From contig OX104113.1 of assembly GCA_944474755.1 (NCBI GenBank), positions 17,981,563-18,045,562 on the forward strand: a stretch of DNA of 64,000 nucleotides, given 5' to 3'. Positions within the stretch are counted from its first letter, which is position 1. Each line of letters opens with the position of its first letter. The notes below the pieces were generated by a model. The model ran no database searches and was not told where the DNA came from. It was given only the letters and a program-made list of their open reading frames with translations. This stretch comes from Limnoperna fortunei (lineage: Eukaryota > Mollusca > Bivalvia > Mytilida > Modiolidae). A program made the translations under genes and the position numbers. This document shows, in pieces, positions 23,577 to 35,640 of the stretch.

Positions 23577-25859
23577 ATTTTTTAGGTTCAGTTCACCATA
23601 TTTTGTTCCTTTTGAATATATGTTTTGAAGTACTTAGGTCTACATTAAACACTGTACTCTATAGCGAAGTATTTCCTGTAAGCACTCTACTGTTGCCTCG
23701 TGTTAACAATCACGTGCAATTTTGTGAATACTTGAAAAGCAATTATTAAGTAGTATTTATCTTATAACATGGACTATCAGTTTTATTCTGTACTATTTAT
23801 CATAGGAATATTCTAAAATGACGAAAAGTCCAGGCATAGTTGTTCTGTTTAGCAATGATGAAAAAAATACGATTTTGTAATCAAAATTAAAGAATATTAT
23901 GCTGAAAAATTGATAAAACCCCAAATAATTGCAAAATGTTGAATGAACTCATCATGATTAATCTTAATTGGAACAGTTGTAGTCATTTGCAGTTATTTGT
24001 AATTCTTATGTAGATAATATATGGTAGTACACAACAGAATGTACAAATTGGAGCATGCATTTTTATATTTTGTTGGTTGTTCTATTTTCACAACATGTGC
24101 AATATTTTGTATCAAACGGTTCCATTCTATTTTCAATAAATAAAAAAATTATTGTTTCATTCGGCAAAAATCAAATTTTTAGAACAACTTGTTTTCTTGC
24201 AATTAAATTGAAATGAATGTCCCGTAATGCAAAATTGAATTGCTAAGCTTTAAATTAACCTCAGTGCATGTTTAGTACAATCATTTTCAATCTCAGCATT
24301 TGCGTTATTACAACCTTTAACGTGTTTTATAACCGAACATTTTAATTTATTTCGTATTAGAGCTTGATATCTTCGATAAACATCCACCATCTGATGTTTG
24401 TTTGAAGGTAACTGCAATGTGTGATCATGTTAAGGAGTTGCCGGTGTGTTGAGCTTGTTGTTGAAACATTGGTGTAACTCCCAATAATTCGTCCTTAGAA
24501 CGTAGTTCAAAAAGTTATTGAATGAATTTGACTGATAGATTCCGCAGAAGGATTTGTTACTGAACACATTAACGGAAGTGTTTCAGAATATCTGTTAAAC
24601 GCCACCTTACAAAACGGATAACACGGGATTTCTTTTCGTCTACTATATATTAGCGAGCATGAGATCAGCCGTAGAGTAAAACAGGTTTTATGATGTAATA
24701 ATGTATTTGGCGACATGTTTTGCGACATTGTCAAAACGAACTTGGTTGTGGTAATGAAATTACAGTTATTTAAGCTAATAAATAATTTAACATCGGTGAA
24801 TATAAAGCTCTTTAAAATTATTAACGGATTCTTCCTGTTTGTTTCATATCGTTTTATTTCTTTAGTCCAAATTGGGTACTGTTTTACCAACGATATATTA
24901 TGCATTTAATAATATTTATATTCAGGGTTTTAATTCTTGAAAGGCCATCGGCTCTTTGATGAATATTTCAAACTTCAGGAAAGAACTCATTTTTAGAGTC
25001 AAAGGTTGTCGATAATAATTTGGTACTGCTAAAAATCTGGTGTAAAATCAGGTGCACGCGATTGGTAAGCGTGTCCTGATGTGGTGTCCTTTAACCTTAC
25101 GTAGAGGTAAGTCAGAACATGGAATAAAAAACTGTTATACTTATAAAAATATAACAATAATAATATTAACATTATTGCAAAATTACACCCAAAAGCACCA
25201 AAGCCATGTTAACATACACACAACATTACAAAATAATTAAAAGAATGGAAGGTCTATACAAGTTTACATAGAGCGTAACAATGGGTGACATCAGTATTTC
25301 TTTTAGCTAAGTGTGTGTTTTTAGAGAAAGTATCAATTTAGATATACATACCTTGAAGGCCTTAAAGAGAAGTTTACTTTATTACAAAGGGGTTTTGGAT
25401 AAAGTAGCAAACGTCCAAGGCTTTGGATTTCTATCGAAAAAACATGATTGGCAACATGTATTATTGCTAGATAAGAGAGGTTAACATTAGACGTTTGAAA
25501 TCTATTAAACAAAATGAATTCACAGATACACGATAGACCTTCATGAAACGTATGATATGGGGTTTGGTAAATCTTAGTTGACTACAGCAACATAATTTAG
25601 TTTCTGAATTGATTTTAAATTATTATAAAATACATAATATTTCTTTTAAGATATTATTTTGTCAGTACAAAACAAATTCTAAAAAGACCCGTTTCCAACC
25701 AACATTTTAATTGATTGTATGTCAAAAGAAGCATCTCTCAGTCATTTTTGATAAGATTTACATTTTCCTTTAGTAGATTTTAATTATGTGTTCTTAAATT
25801 TTTTTTTTTATAGTTTTTATCTCATAATATTCATTAACTTCATTTTAATTACCAAGAGT
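23577..25859. other. No supported gene
   Basis: The longest open frame (24507-24905, minus strand, 132 codons) has no recognised domain, no acceptor or donor arrangement and no composition shift. It is left uncalled. Confidence 0.45.
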
Positions 25860-25884
25860 TTGATAAAAATTTCTTATGTTTTTC

Positions 25885-25985
25885 TAGAGCTTACATTGGA
25901 ATTCACTGACCTGACAACCTACAACAAAAAGCCTCAACGTAACGATATGACTTGAGTTACTCCTGTATCTAATCATTATTATCCT
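25885..25985 (+). pseudogene. Possible PLE RT-endonuclease linker relic
   Basis: A frame reading LEFTDLTTYNKKPQRNDMT, a stop, then VTPVSNHYYPRHLA resembles the linker before the thumb of Penelope-like proteins, where a TPxxxxYxP block is usual. Stops follow, and neither RT nor GIY-YIG domain is visible nearby. Confidence 0.25.
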
Positions 25986-26327
25986 AGACACCTTGCATAG
26001 CACTAATTGAAGTCTTAGGGAATACATGGTCTTTGCAAGTTTTTAAAACATTCTTTTGACTTTTTTCAGTGGTGGTGTTTGTTTTGCATCCGACTTCCCA
26101 AATTTATAACATTTTCATTTTAAGCTATACAGAATTACGGCATATGAAAGATCTTTAATGTTCACTTAAAAAAACTTCCGAGAATTACTCAAACAAGATA
26201 GGCTTTTGAAAAACACACCAATAAATGGCACCTTCCATTAGTTACATAACGACCTTTCAAATGGGTAACATAACCGCGCATCAGACCGATTAATCCAGGC
26301 CTATGGTTTGTTTCAAGAGGTGCGTTG

Positions 26328-26452
26328 GTTGGTTAATTTAATATTTGCTCAATGTCCACAAAGCCATTTTTCAGCTATATTCAGGCGGGAACAAGTTAAT
26401 AAAAAAATCGACCGAAAATTGTACTGCCACTTTCAAAATATGGAGTGTTAGG
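26328..26452 (-). mobile_element. SINE-B 3' fragment, antisense
   Basis: ttcagctatattcaggc, gggaacaagttaataaaa and actgccactttcaaaatatg match the reverse complement of the last 130 bases of SINE-B (compare 61020-61160), though the tail is degraded. Confidence 0.7.
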
Positions 26453-26977
26453 TAAGAACGCAGAATTAGCGTGCGTGTGGAAATTATACTTGACTATACA
26501 TGTACACTTATTACAAACATTTTTTCTCGTGAATGTAAACGTGATATCTCTACTGTTTGTTAAACTTCACATCGCTTCTCATTTGCATATTATTATATTT
26601 GTAGTTACATATGTTCATGTTGTGTAACATGTTTACATAAATTTCGACAACTTGTTGAAGTTCTGACAGATTGACATAATTTACCCAAACACTGTAAGTA
26701 ATTTGTTTATTTACCGCATGATGTTGTGTTGTTAACATTCCACCTACAGGTATGGATCACAAAATTCGATTTGTTAGGGAAACTTGTACTTTTAAACGAG
26801 CGATCGTATATTTAATCGAAACTGCATGGTGTTTAAAATTTGAAAATAATGTTAAAATGTAATTCCCCAAATTGCTGATTTATTAAGACGTTTTTATTTC
26901 TTATATCAGTTGATGGATAGCAATTAATATGTTAAATTCTATTAACATTGGTATCTTTAATGACATGTTATTTAATT

Positions 26978-27670
26978 AGGACAAAACAGAGCTTACAGTA
27001 TTTGCTCATAAACAACGAGCTAGCTAGGAAACAGCTGTTCGAATTTAGGCGCACATTTGATGGAACTATTTTAAGTGGTGCGATCTGCGTGAAAACTCTA
27101 GGTGTCTTCTTAGACAAAACATTAAAAGGAACAACATGAAAGCACCGTGACCGAATCATGCTTTCATCAAATCAGAAACATTGAACAAATAAGACCGCTA
27201 ATCACATAAAATGCTTGCAAGACTTGTATGTGCTCTTGTCACATAAAGATTGGATTAAAGGAAGGCATTAATATACGGATCAAATGCTAGCGTGACAACA
27301 AGACTACAACGCATGCAGGACTCTGCATCTAGATTAATACCAAGGAAAAGAAAAGCTGACGCCGTTACACCAGTTCTTATAGTAACACTGACTCACAGAA
27401 CAATACAGATCCCATTAAAAGCTATAATGGTCTGTATCTAAGACATACACTGACAAGAACCTGCGTACTAGCATACCTGATTCAACTGTACACTTAGGGT
27501 AGATCACCAAGACGTGTAACAACAAACATAAAATATTTGCACTAAAAGTTATGATGAAAGACGTTTTGACCGAGCTGAGGCAACCTATATGAACGAAGTC
27601 TTGATTAAACTACGAAAAAAAAACAATAATTGAATTTAAAAAGAAAAAAAATCACAAAACGTATTTTTAG
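26978..27670 (+). pseudogene. LINE RT C-terminal relic (jockey/CR1-like)
   Basis: Frameshifted pieces of one RT: KTELTVFAH-like start near 26982, FDGTILSGAICVKTLGVFLDKTL (27057-27124), then SCFHQIRNI and IRPLIT, LVCALVT, YGSNASVTTRLQRMQ, RLITRKRKADAVTPVL, and a final LF(R/G)KA-like end near 27665. This is the thumb and connection region of a common mollusc LINE. The catalytic motifs are not present here. The frames at 26948-27159 on both strands are part of it or its shadow. Confidence 0.75.
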
Positions 27671-27849
27671 GAAAGCTAGTGATGACTTGTTTTGTCTCTG
27701 ATATTTTGGTTGTTATATTGTATTTATGGTGGGATGCAAATTTAAGTGATGTATTTCCTTTAATTATCAAGGCATGAAGTAAAAACAATTCGGTTCGAAT
27801 TTTATACATGATCAATTATAATTTTAATAATTTTAACATTTGCCGTTTT

Positions 27850-29040
27850 TGGACGTTAAAAAAGCGTATGAAAGAACGTTACTTTTCAAGATATAAATAG
27901 GTTTAAGCACAAAATTTGTATGTGCATTGAAAGTTATCTATAAGCATGTGGAATGCGCGGTGAAAGTTAATAATTACATGACAGAGTGGTTTAATGTAAA
28001 TTCAGGACTAAACAAGGATGTGTACTGTCTCCTGTGTTATTTAATACATTTGTTACAAGTTTAGTAACAGAGTTAAAAGCACTTGATATAAAACAAGAAT
28101 TTTGTTATAAGCAGATGATATTGTCTTAATTTCGGAAAATGAGTGATTTACAGATAATGTTAAATACTTTAAATATGTACTGTAATAAAAATGTTTACGG
28201 GTTAATCTAAGTAAAATAACTTTGTATATTTTAGAAAACAAACAGTACTACAGACAGATAATTTGTATTCAATTGTGAATATATGGATATAGTGTCTAGT
28301 TACCAGTATAGAGGCCTTTTATGGACACAACAATGGGATTGTAATGAAAAAGCTAAAGCAGTGGCTAAATCAGCCAACAGAGCACTGAGCTTACTGTTAG
28401 TAAAGAGAAAAGATAATGGTGGTTTCTAGTATGCCACTTTCTCTAAGCTGTTTGATACTCTGGTCGATAATAAAGCTATTGCTGTTCTATATGGGGTACT
28501 AAAAGTTCTTCTTGTATAAATGCACGTCCTGAATATAGGTGAAATTTTGCTTGCTGGACGTTAAACAACAACAAATCAATCAATCAATCTTGTATAAATG
28601 CAGTCCAGAACAGAGCTATTAGATTCTTATGAGAGCAGGCAAGGGTACCCCCTAATGGTGCTATAAATGGGGACATTGGCTGGAGACCACCATCGGCTAA
28701 ACAGTGGACATCTGTGTTTAGACAGTAGAAAAGCTTCAGTGTTATGGAAAGAGATAGAGTTAATTTTAAAGTTATGAGTGGAATTTAAATGTAAATCAAA
28801 CAAGAAAAATTGGGTTTCAAGAGTAAAGGAAATGCTAACTGATTGTAATTTAGAGAGTTAAACATGGATAACATTTTTTAGTAAAGATTGTATTGCTAGA
28901 CTACAAAAATTACTATTTGAATATAAATGTGCATGAGAGAATATAATTTTATCAAATGTAATGGTAAAAAACTTCGTACATATAAGTTGTAAAAAAATTC
29001 CTATAGAATAAAATGTAATGTGTGTGGGAAATCACTACTT
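27850..29040 (+). pseudogene. LINE RT relic, split by a truncated SINE
   Basis: Readable pieces in order: FLDVKKAYERT (27848; motif A region, D kept), then WFNVNSGLKQGCVLSPVLFN (27980-28045; motif B), YADDIVLISENE in broken form near 28110 (motif C), DIVSSYQYRGLL, EKAKAVAKSANRALSLLL, NGG, FSKLFDTLV, then after a SINE at 28525-28588 INAVQNRAI, NGDIGWRPPSAKQWTSVFRQ and NWVSRVKEMLTDCN. Many stops and frameshifts are present. The RQGC/KQGCVLSP and DVKKAY motifs identify a non-LTR RT. Confidence 0.8.
28511..28602 (+). mobile_element. 64-bp 5'-truncated SINE-B with perfect 14-bp target duplication
   Basis: cttgtataaatgca occurs at 28511-28524 and 28589-28602. Between them lies only the 3' end of SINE-B: gaatataggtgaaattttgc, ttgctggacgttaaac and an aaatcaatcaatcaat tail. 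It interrupts the LINE RT frame inside an INAVQNR block, so the insertion post-dates that LINE. Confidence 0.93.
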
Positions 29041-29128
29041 TGAGCCAAAATAAAGAATTATATAGAATCTAAAAAGGAAGATGAACATAACCATAAGGTG
29101 AGTAGAATTAACATCACTGGTCATCTTT

Positions 29129-29225
29129 AAATACAATAAATCACGAATTATATTTATATACAATAAATCACTAATTATATTTATATACAATAAATCACTA
29201 GTCATCTTAATATACAATAAATCAA
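29129..29225 (+). repeat. 27-bp tandem repeat, about 3.5 copies
   Basis: The unit tacaataaatcac followed by taattatattta recurs at 29130-29225 and keeps a minus-strand frame open as a periodic peptide (SDLLYINII). Not a gene. Confidence 0.8.
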
Positions 29226-30185
29226 ATAAAAATTGGGAAGTCATCAGCTTAAATTCTAACTTAAATTTCGCAACCTTGCTAATTAAATAATTTATCACTA
29301 CATATATTCGATTATCAAGGCGGAAAATAAAAAACAAACATTGTGTCTAATTAATTTGTATACTATTTTATAATTAAAAGGCAGGTGAGTATAAAACAGG
29401 AATAGGTTAAACATAAAGAAAGCAAAGATAATAAGACTTCAGATGAATTCTTTAGTTCTTATAGGAAGCATGTCTAGTAGATTCTGTACTCTGACACTTC
29501 CTATTTTTCATTTATGCAATTAAACAAACACATTTCTATTTTTTATATATTTTATTTACATTTTTAATAGACTACCAACTATTCACAAAATGTAAAGACT
29601 GATTCGGGAAGAATTACTTCCTCATTCTTTGACAAATCGAGTAAATTCGCAAAGTATTGTGCGCATGTGTAGGGAAAAATGTCGAACTTTTTTGCGCTAT
29701 GAATTCGAAACGAAAATGAAATTGAGTAATTTCTTCCTAGAGATAAATGAATAGAATTAAATCTTTATGTGAGGATAGTCTAGCTTGATGCATGAGTCCT
29801 AAAACGATTGCAAAGAAAGGAAAGAAAAGAAAGAAATCTTACGGAAAACGTCAGTGATGATAATTCTAACAAACTACCACTGAGCGTTACGCACACTACC
29901 TATTCACAAAAACGATGTCAATCGTCACAACTAACGTGTGCAGGGATTTAAAACAGACTTCAAACACGTGAAACATGTTTGCAATCGTCGGCACCGTAAC
30001 GTCAAAACATTCGCATACCCAATGCAATCTTCAAAACCAGAATTTTACACAACCTTCATCCTCACAATGCACAACCTTAGCCTACCTCTATCCTAGCGAC
30101 TGGATATTTTGCATACACTGCCCATGGTACGCAACCTCTAATGTAGTCTACAATTCATTTAGGCACCGACGCAAACTGTAAACAA
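29226..30185. other. No supported feature
   Basis: AT-rich sequence with no recognised coding signal. A possible LINE 5' region precedes the relic that starts near 30190. Confidence 0.4.
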
Positions 30186-30189
30186 TCTG

Positions 30190-30690
30190 AAAAAATAATT
30201 GATGACATCTGCCGAAAACTGTCGTCTCTTGATATTTTGCCAAAGGACTAGATAGATTCGAAAAAACTGTGCAAGATCTAGTTAAAAAATTGGGGAAAAA
30301 TTCACAAAGAGAGTTGATGATAGTGCAAAAAGTATAGTTTTCATTAATTAACCCACAATTGTGAAGTAAATAGGGCACATATAAAAGAGAATAAAAATAT
30401 TGTATTAGAAATCCGTTCGGAAATTGCACCTTGTAAAGACAGTATGTCACACTTGCAAGCTAACCTACATGATTTACATAAAAGACACCTTGATTCACAA
30501 TGTAGATCAACGAGAGAAAACGAGAGTTTTTACCAGAACACCGAAATAAAGATGATGTAAGTAGATGACCCGAATACTTAATCACAAACTTCTTTTCAAA
30601 CGAATTAAAAAATTACCAAATAGTTGAATTCCATAGAGCCCGCAGATTTCGAAGAGAAAACGAAGAGAGGAAACCAATCAAGTGGCATTA
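30190..30690 (+). pseudogene. LINE ORF1 relic: coiled coil plus basic C-terminal block
   Basis: Reads EKIIDDICRKLSSLDILPK, then after stops EIRSEIAPCKDSMSHLQANL, HDLHKRHLDSQCRSTREN and, at 30628-30690, FHRARRFRRENEERKPIKWH. Heptad-like spacing followed by an xxHRxxRxGxxxxxxRPI-type block is the order seen in L1-type ORF1 proteins. It lies just upstream of the endonuclease relic, as expected for ORF1 of the same element. Confidence 0.65.
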
Positions 30691-30699
30691 GAAACAAGA

Positions 30700-32735
30700 T
30701 ACTATATCCTGAATAACATGACTATTAGATGGTCATGATATTGTTTGTTAAACTGAAACTAAATTAGATGATTGTGATGATTTGCATTGTAATAATTTTA
30801 TTTGTAATTATCATGTATAACATAAAACAATATTGTAATAAAAAGTCAGGTGGTATTGCACTATAGTTTAAAACATCTGGAAAAATATATAAAACCTATT
30901 GTAACTGAATCCACTTTTGTTGACTGGTTTAGTGTCGATAAACAAGTCTTAAATAAACCACAAAACTTCATTGCCGGTATTGTTAATAAACCACCAGTCA
31001 ATACAGCTGATACTTCTGCAGAAGCATTTAATTTAATAGAAATAGAATTCGAAAGATTTACGTATTATTTTCTTATTTTCTGCTATTTTATAGCAGAACT
31101 GTTAATGACTTTATGAATGAAAATTCTGAAGACATTTTATAAATAACTTTACTGTTTTACCACTTTTTAAAAACAAAGGTCTTAGACCTAGAACATCTGA
31201 TCATATCGAAACAAGGGAATAGTCCTGATTGTATTGTAAAAAGTAACGGGAGAACATTTATAGAATTATGCAACATAACAAATAATTGTTTATTCTATAT
31301 GGTAAATTGGAAAGGATGTTATCGGAAAACCAACATTTAAGTGTGGTCGATTATATAGTCAGCAGTTCTTGAATTCTGTAAAATGTTTTCAGGCATTCAC
31401 TCCCGAATATCCATGCACATTTTGAGAGATATTTTCTCACCCGCCCATAAGTATGTCACTTATAGAAAAGGGAGAAAAAAGAAATAGAAAACCGAGAAGT
31501 CGAGTATAAATCTAAAATAGAGAAAAACAAAACTGACTATGTATTGACCATATATTCTCTACAGAAATTACCGAATACGGCATTTTTTGTCGTTACGCAA
31601 GTGTCGGAAATTTTAACAGATGCTGCAAAAGCAACATTGGAATCTTTAACTGCATAAAATGTTTTAATAATAACTTACAAATCTATTGAACAAAAAAATA
31701 TACTACATATTATAAAAAAAGCTAAAAAAAAACTAATAACATCGCAATTGTTATATAAACACTACGGCATGCATACTAGTATATAAACATCTCAAACCTC
31801 AATAAAAAAAAATAGGTGCACAAATGAAAACTTTAAAAAAGCAAACCCCAAAGAGGTGTGGAAATTGTTAACAACAACAACAAGAGAGAAGACATTGAAA
31901 TATTGACATTATTTAACTACTTTCAAGATATACGATAAATCCCCGGAATAATAAATACATAATATAAAATCTGATCTTGATAATGCTAATCTAAATAGAA
32001 TGATAACTGAAGACGAAATTAAAGAGCTGTAAAAAATATTTTAAAAATGTCGCTGGAGAAGACCAGATACATTAATATAACGCGGTCTCTCTTGATTCCA
32101 CTATTAAATGTATGTACATTTGTTTAATGTAATATTGTATTTTACCATATACTTGGCTAAATGGTTATATAATCCCAATTTTTATTATGGACCTATAACG
32201 TGGTTGTTGTGTCTGTGGGAAATATTTACCTCAGTTTTAATCGAGAGTTGATAGAATATTTAGAATTGTATTGTATTTTGTACGAGAATCAAGCAGGTTT
32301 CAGACACGGTTATTTTCTTTATATGCATTCTTCAAATTACTTTTTAATAAAAAGAAGAAACTATTATGTTCTTTAATAAATTTTTAGAAAATGCCTTTGA
32401 TTTTTTACATAGAAATTCCATACTATTTAAATTTGTTCATAATAATGTTAAAGTTATTCAGAACATGTATGTATGAAAATATTAAGTCAAGTATATTGCG
32501 TAACGACTCATTCTGTCTCCCCTTTTGTTTTCATCATATTTAATTGAACTTCAGAAATATCTCAATAACGCCAACCTTACAGGATTAGTCCAAAAGTTGA
32601 GAAGTAATAACCAATGTACTAACGACACGATATTATTAGCTGAAACAGATGAAGATTTCAAAATATTGTGAACAATGGAAATTGAAAATAAATACAAATA
32701 AAACCAAGGTAAATTTTGTAAAGGAAAAATACCAA
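30700..32735 (+). pseudogene. LINE ORF2 relic: APE-type endonuclease and reverse transcriptase
   Basis: The endonuclease is legible in pieces: DIVCLTETKLDDCDD (30735), GGIALYFK near 30850, IKPIVTESTFVDWFSVD, NFIAGIVNKPPVNTA, a LRPRTSDHI block near 31185, and KPTFK..VVDYIVS near 31330. RT pieces follow: AGEDQI near 32055, TIVPIF near 32175, ENQAGFRHG near 32285, and KISKYCEQWKLKINTNKTKV at 32650-32710. ETKL and SDH-like motifs support an APE fold. Frameshifts run throughout, and the frame 30850-31116 is a surviving stretch. Palm motifs between 32290 and 32640 are largely lost. Confidence 0.72.
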
Positions 32736-32739
32736 ATTT

Positions 32740-32945
32740 TATATACTAAGAAAAAAAGCAAAGAAAACCGACCGAACAACAAGAGCCAAAAGTCAAGGTA
32801 CAGTTCAAATCCGGATATGGACAAACATACACAGAGCAACACAAAAACAAAACAACAACAAAAACCACAATAAACAGAAAGAGAGTAACCCGAACCCAAT
32901 AAAAAAATGGGTGTACTCAGGTGTTCCGGACGAGTAAGCAGTGTC
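32740..32945 (-). repeat. Dispersed repeat, shared with 53868-53975
   Basis: On the minus strand ctctgtgtatgtttgtcc, gacttttggctcttgttg and ttcggtcgg match ctctgtatatgtttgtttg, gacttttggctattgttg and ttcggtcgt at 53885-53962. The T-rich sequence beyond resembles the 3' part of an abundant mussel repeat. The minus-strand hydrophobic frame across it (32636-33004) is this T-rich strand, not a membrane protein. Confidence 0.5.
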
Positions 32946-33039
32946 GATACACTGCTTATGACTCGGCGAAAATGTCCGATCGTAAATGAGAGATTAATTT
33001 CCAATTACGATCAATCACGGTGACGACCATAGAACTTCT

Positions 33040-33395
33040 GGAAAGATAACATCAACCTAGATACATCAAAGCCTTGTTTGAGTCGTTCAGTAGTCAATAG
33101 CAATGATCGGTTTTTTTGTGATGTTGTGGTATCCAATACAAGAGAGGAGATAACAATCTTCGACTTTGATTTTGCGACCAAAATGATGCCAACACCGATT
33201 TGTGATTTTCAAGAATCTCCTCTTTTGAAAGCGCAGTGAATGTGGACGTAGGATTGCCAAGTGAACTGTCCATGCTTAACTCATTAATAAAAACCTCTTT
33301 ATAATGTTTTTGTCGATAAAAATAATGTTGTTAGGGGCCTTATCTGCTGGCACAACAACGTATTTGTCATGAATGTAATGAAATAGTAAGTCAAT
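33040..33395 (-). pseudogene. Penelope-like RT, N-terminal fragment
   Basis: The minus strand reads HYIHDKYVVVPADKAPNN and IIFIDKNIIKRFL from about 33390 down to 33290, a stop and shift, then SKEEILENHKSVLASF and LLYWIPQHHK near 33130. The PADKA..N and LYWIPKxHK blocks are the start of Penelope-like RTs common in bivalves (known family pattern). Palm motifs are absent. Confidence 0.7.
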
Positions 33396-33669
33396 ATAGA
33401 TATCTTGGATTCTTTCTACAGAACATGGATCTTTTCTAACCACAAAAATAAAAGAAAAGCTTTAAAATCTATGTATTCACTTATAAAGGGACGGATTATT
33501 AACTATTGGTGTCGCTTACTAAATGCGAAGAAAACAAAATCTCATACTTGTATAAAATGATCTGTAAAAAGTTTTATAACTGTAAATTCGTAACTAATTA
33601 GTTATATTTTATAAACAAGTATTTTAGATAATTATGGGTTGTCAGATGCATGGATTAATGCTAATCTAT

Positions 33670-33938
33670 TTAAGGTATCCGGACCACAATTGTCCACGTG
33701 ATCATATTTGATGTCCCGGATGTCCATTGTATTTCAATGGAGCAGACCTCGGTAATTTCCGGCAAACATCGGAAATACTATTTGAGTAACTAACTTTTTT
33801 TTGCTCAGAAATGTATACATTGACTCAAAATATTTTATTCGTATCATTAATTGGCAATACATTGATTGAATAACGCTGTATTTTTTAGTCGAACAATAAA
33901 ATGAAACGGTGACTTCAATTATGGGTCGGATACCTTAA
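33670..33938. mobile_element. TTAA-ended MITE, 269 bp
   Basis: Inverted ends TTAAGGTATCCG (33670) and CGGATACCTTAA (ending 33938) extend, with mismatches, to about 23 bases (a shared aattg follows). The interior is non-coding. TTAA at both ends suggests piggyBac-type targeting, but no transposase is present to confirm it. Confidence 0.7.
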
Positions 33939-34526
33939 TAAGCAATGGATATTGTGATGTGTTGAACAAAGGTTACACAAGTTCAAACAAGAGTGGTTTT
34001 CTTTATTAAATATATCGTCAAAAGAAACTTGTCAAAGAATATTCAAAAACTTATTTCATGTTAAAAACTTATATCTTGTAACTACCTATCAACTATGTAC
34101 GCTGTTTCAGTAAATACAGATGTGGAATCATCGCCTGTTAGTGTAGACTGGTAGGTAGCAGGGTCTCCAATGACACGATAGACCTTGCACCCTATGTGAC
34201 TCCAAAGACATCGATGACGAGTTCCGTTACATAATGTCATTTAAATACTTAATTAGAGAACGACAACAATACTTAAACAAATATTGTCATAGAAACCCAA
34301 AAAAATAATCAACTATTCTCATATCGTAATGTTGTTTTATTAGAAAAATTATGCAGATTTATAAAAATTATAAAAGCCCCTCCTTGTTAAACATTTTTGC
34401 TTATCTAACACATGCTGGATGTTACTAATTATAATTAATGTATACATGCTGGATGTTACTAATTATAAGTAATGTATTATTATCTTCTCTGTAACTGTTT
34501 ATGTTTATGTGAATATAGTCATTCAT
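33939..34526. other. No gene; one short direct repeat
   Basis: catgctggatgttactaatt occurs near 34411 and 34446, a 35-bp-spaced duplication. Nothing else recognised. Confidence 0.5.
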
Positions 34527-34958
34527 TCATTCATTCAAATTTATTGGGACCATACTGGGACGGTTCCCAGAGCAGCCCAGCGCTTCCCCGGGTGGCGGAT
34601 AGGGGAGACCCTCTCGTTGGGGGATTGTCAGGTCATAATTCGGAAAGCCTGGCCGCGGACCATAGTGGGTAACGTGTTTGGAGAGTGCCACGTTCCTTGC
34701 ACGATAAAGATCCCTTTTGTAGATTTCGAAAAAGAGTAGGCTCAATGTAGCCGCTACAAAAGGCTTTATTTTCCGACCCTTCCCAATACTCCGTATTTTT
34801 CCAGAACTTTCAAATTTTGTTCCTTGTGTCCCATCCTACCCCTTTTTTTCAATTGATGTATTGTTTGTTAACTTGTTCCTGTCCTAAAATAGCTGAAATA
34901 CTGCTATAGCTGGACGTAAAGCAAATATCCAATCAATCAATCATTCATTCAAATTTAT
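34527..34958 (+). mobile_element. SINE-B, full length, with 18-bp target duplication
   Basis: The element at 34545-34940 is flanked by tcattcattcaaatttat (34527-34544 and 34941-34958). It begins tgggaccatactggg. Diagnostic internal blocks are ggtggcggatagggg, ctctcgttggggg, gtcaggtcataattcgg, gtagccgctacaaaagg and, at the 3' end, atagctgaaatactgct and ggacgtaaagcaaat with a TCAA tail. An A-box-like TGGCGGATAGG is present but no good B box, so the head class is uncertain. Other copies: 18842-19200, 59755-60141, 60822-61160. Confidence 0.9.
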
Positions 34959-35320
34959 CCGTATACTGAATATTAGTGTATCAACTAGATAAGCAATCTG
35001 AAAGTCTATCGTCATTTCCTTCTATATGTTTAGCTCTTATTTGAAACTGATAAATTGCTGTTAAAACAAAACTACCGTCAGCAATATTGCACGACATCTC
35101 TACTACATCTAGCATTGATCATTTGAACTGAAGTCATGTTATCCCCTAAAATGACAATTTTTTCCGGGTGAATTTTTTTTCAAAATCATTGGTAGATGTA
35201 GATGCATTCAAATCTAAAATTCTATTAAAGTAGCTTTGATTTAAACCTTGATTTTTTTCTTAAACTGTTTATATTCAATAAATCATCTAAGGTAACATGT
35301 TATTATTCATCTTTTATTTA
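34959..35320. other. No supported feature
   Basis: AT-rich sequence, nothing recognised. Confidence 0.5.
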
Positions 35321-35324
35321 TTTG

Positions 35325-35640
35325 ACTTTCTCTGCAAGTATTTTTTGTTCGATTTTCCTTGAGCGCCACTTTTGTTCCTTATCCAACCTCTTAACCTTTT
35401 CCAACTTCTGCTGTAATTCTATCAACTCCCCATCTTCGTCCCCTCAGTCCATTGTATATGAATCCGGACTATCTGCCTTCATACTTACACTTTCTTAAAA
35501 ACATTCGACTCCATTTTTCTTTTTTCATCAGAATTCTCATCGAAATCCAAAGAATTGGCACTATCATAATAGTTCCTACTTGACTTCAACAAATCTTGAT
35601 TTAACTGGCGTCCGCTTTAGGTCTGCATAAAAATCTGGGT
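35325..35640 (-). pseudogene. Coiled-coil ORF relic, possibly retroelement ORF1/gag-like
   Basis: The minus strand reads HPDFYADLKRTPVKSRFVEV near 35630, then after shifts SMKADSPDSYTMD, an in-frame stop, and GDEDGELIELQQKLEKVKRL with DKEQKWRSRKIEQKILAEK. An acidic patch followed by a charged helix is typical of LINE ORF1 or gag-like proteins. A degenerate host exon cannot be excluded. Confidence 0.35.

Noticed and set aside
24507..24905. 132-codon minus-strand frame
   Set aside because: Longest unexplained frame, but no motif, signal peptide or neighbouring exon supports it, and codon content looks like translated AT-rich DNA.
32636..33004. Hydrophobic 122-codon minus-strand frame resembling a membrane protein
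   Set aside because: Caused by a T-rich dispersed repeat strand; the same T-rich repeat occurs at 53868-53975 without such a frame.
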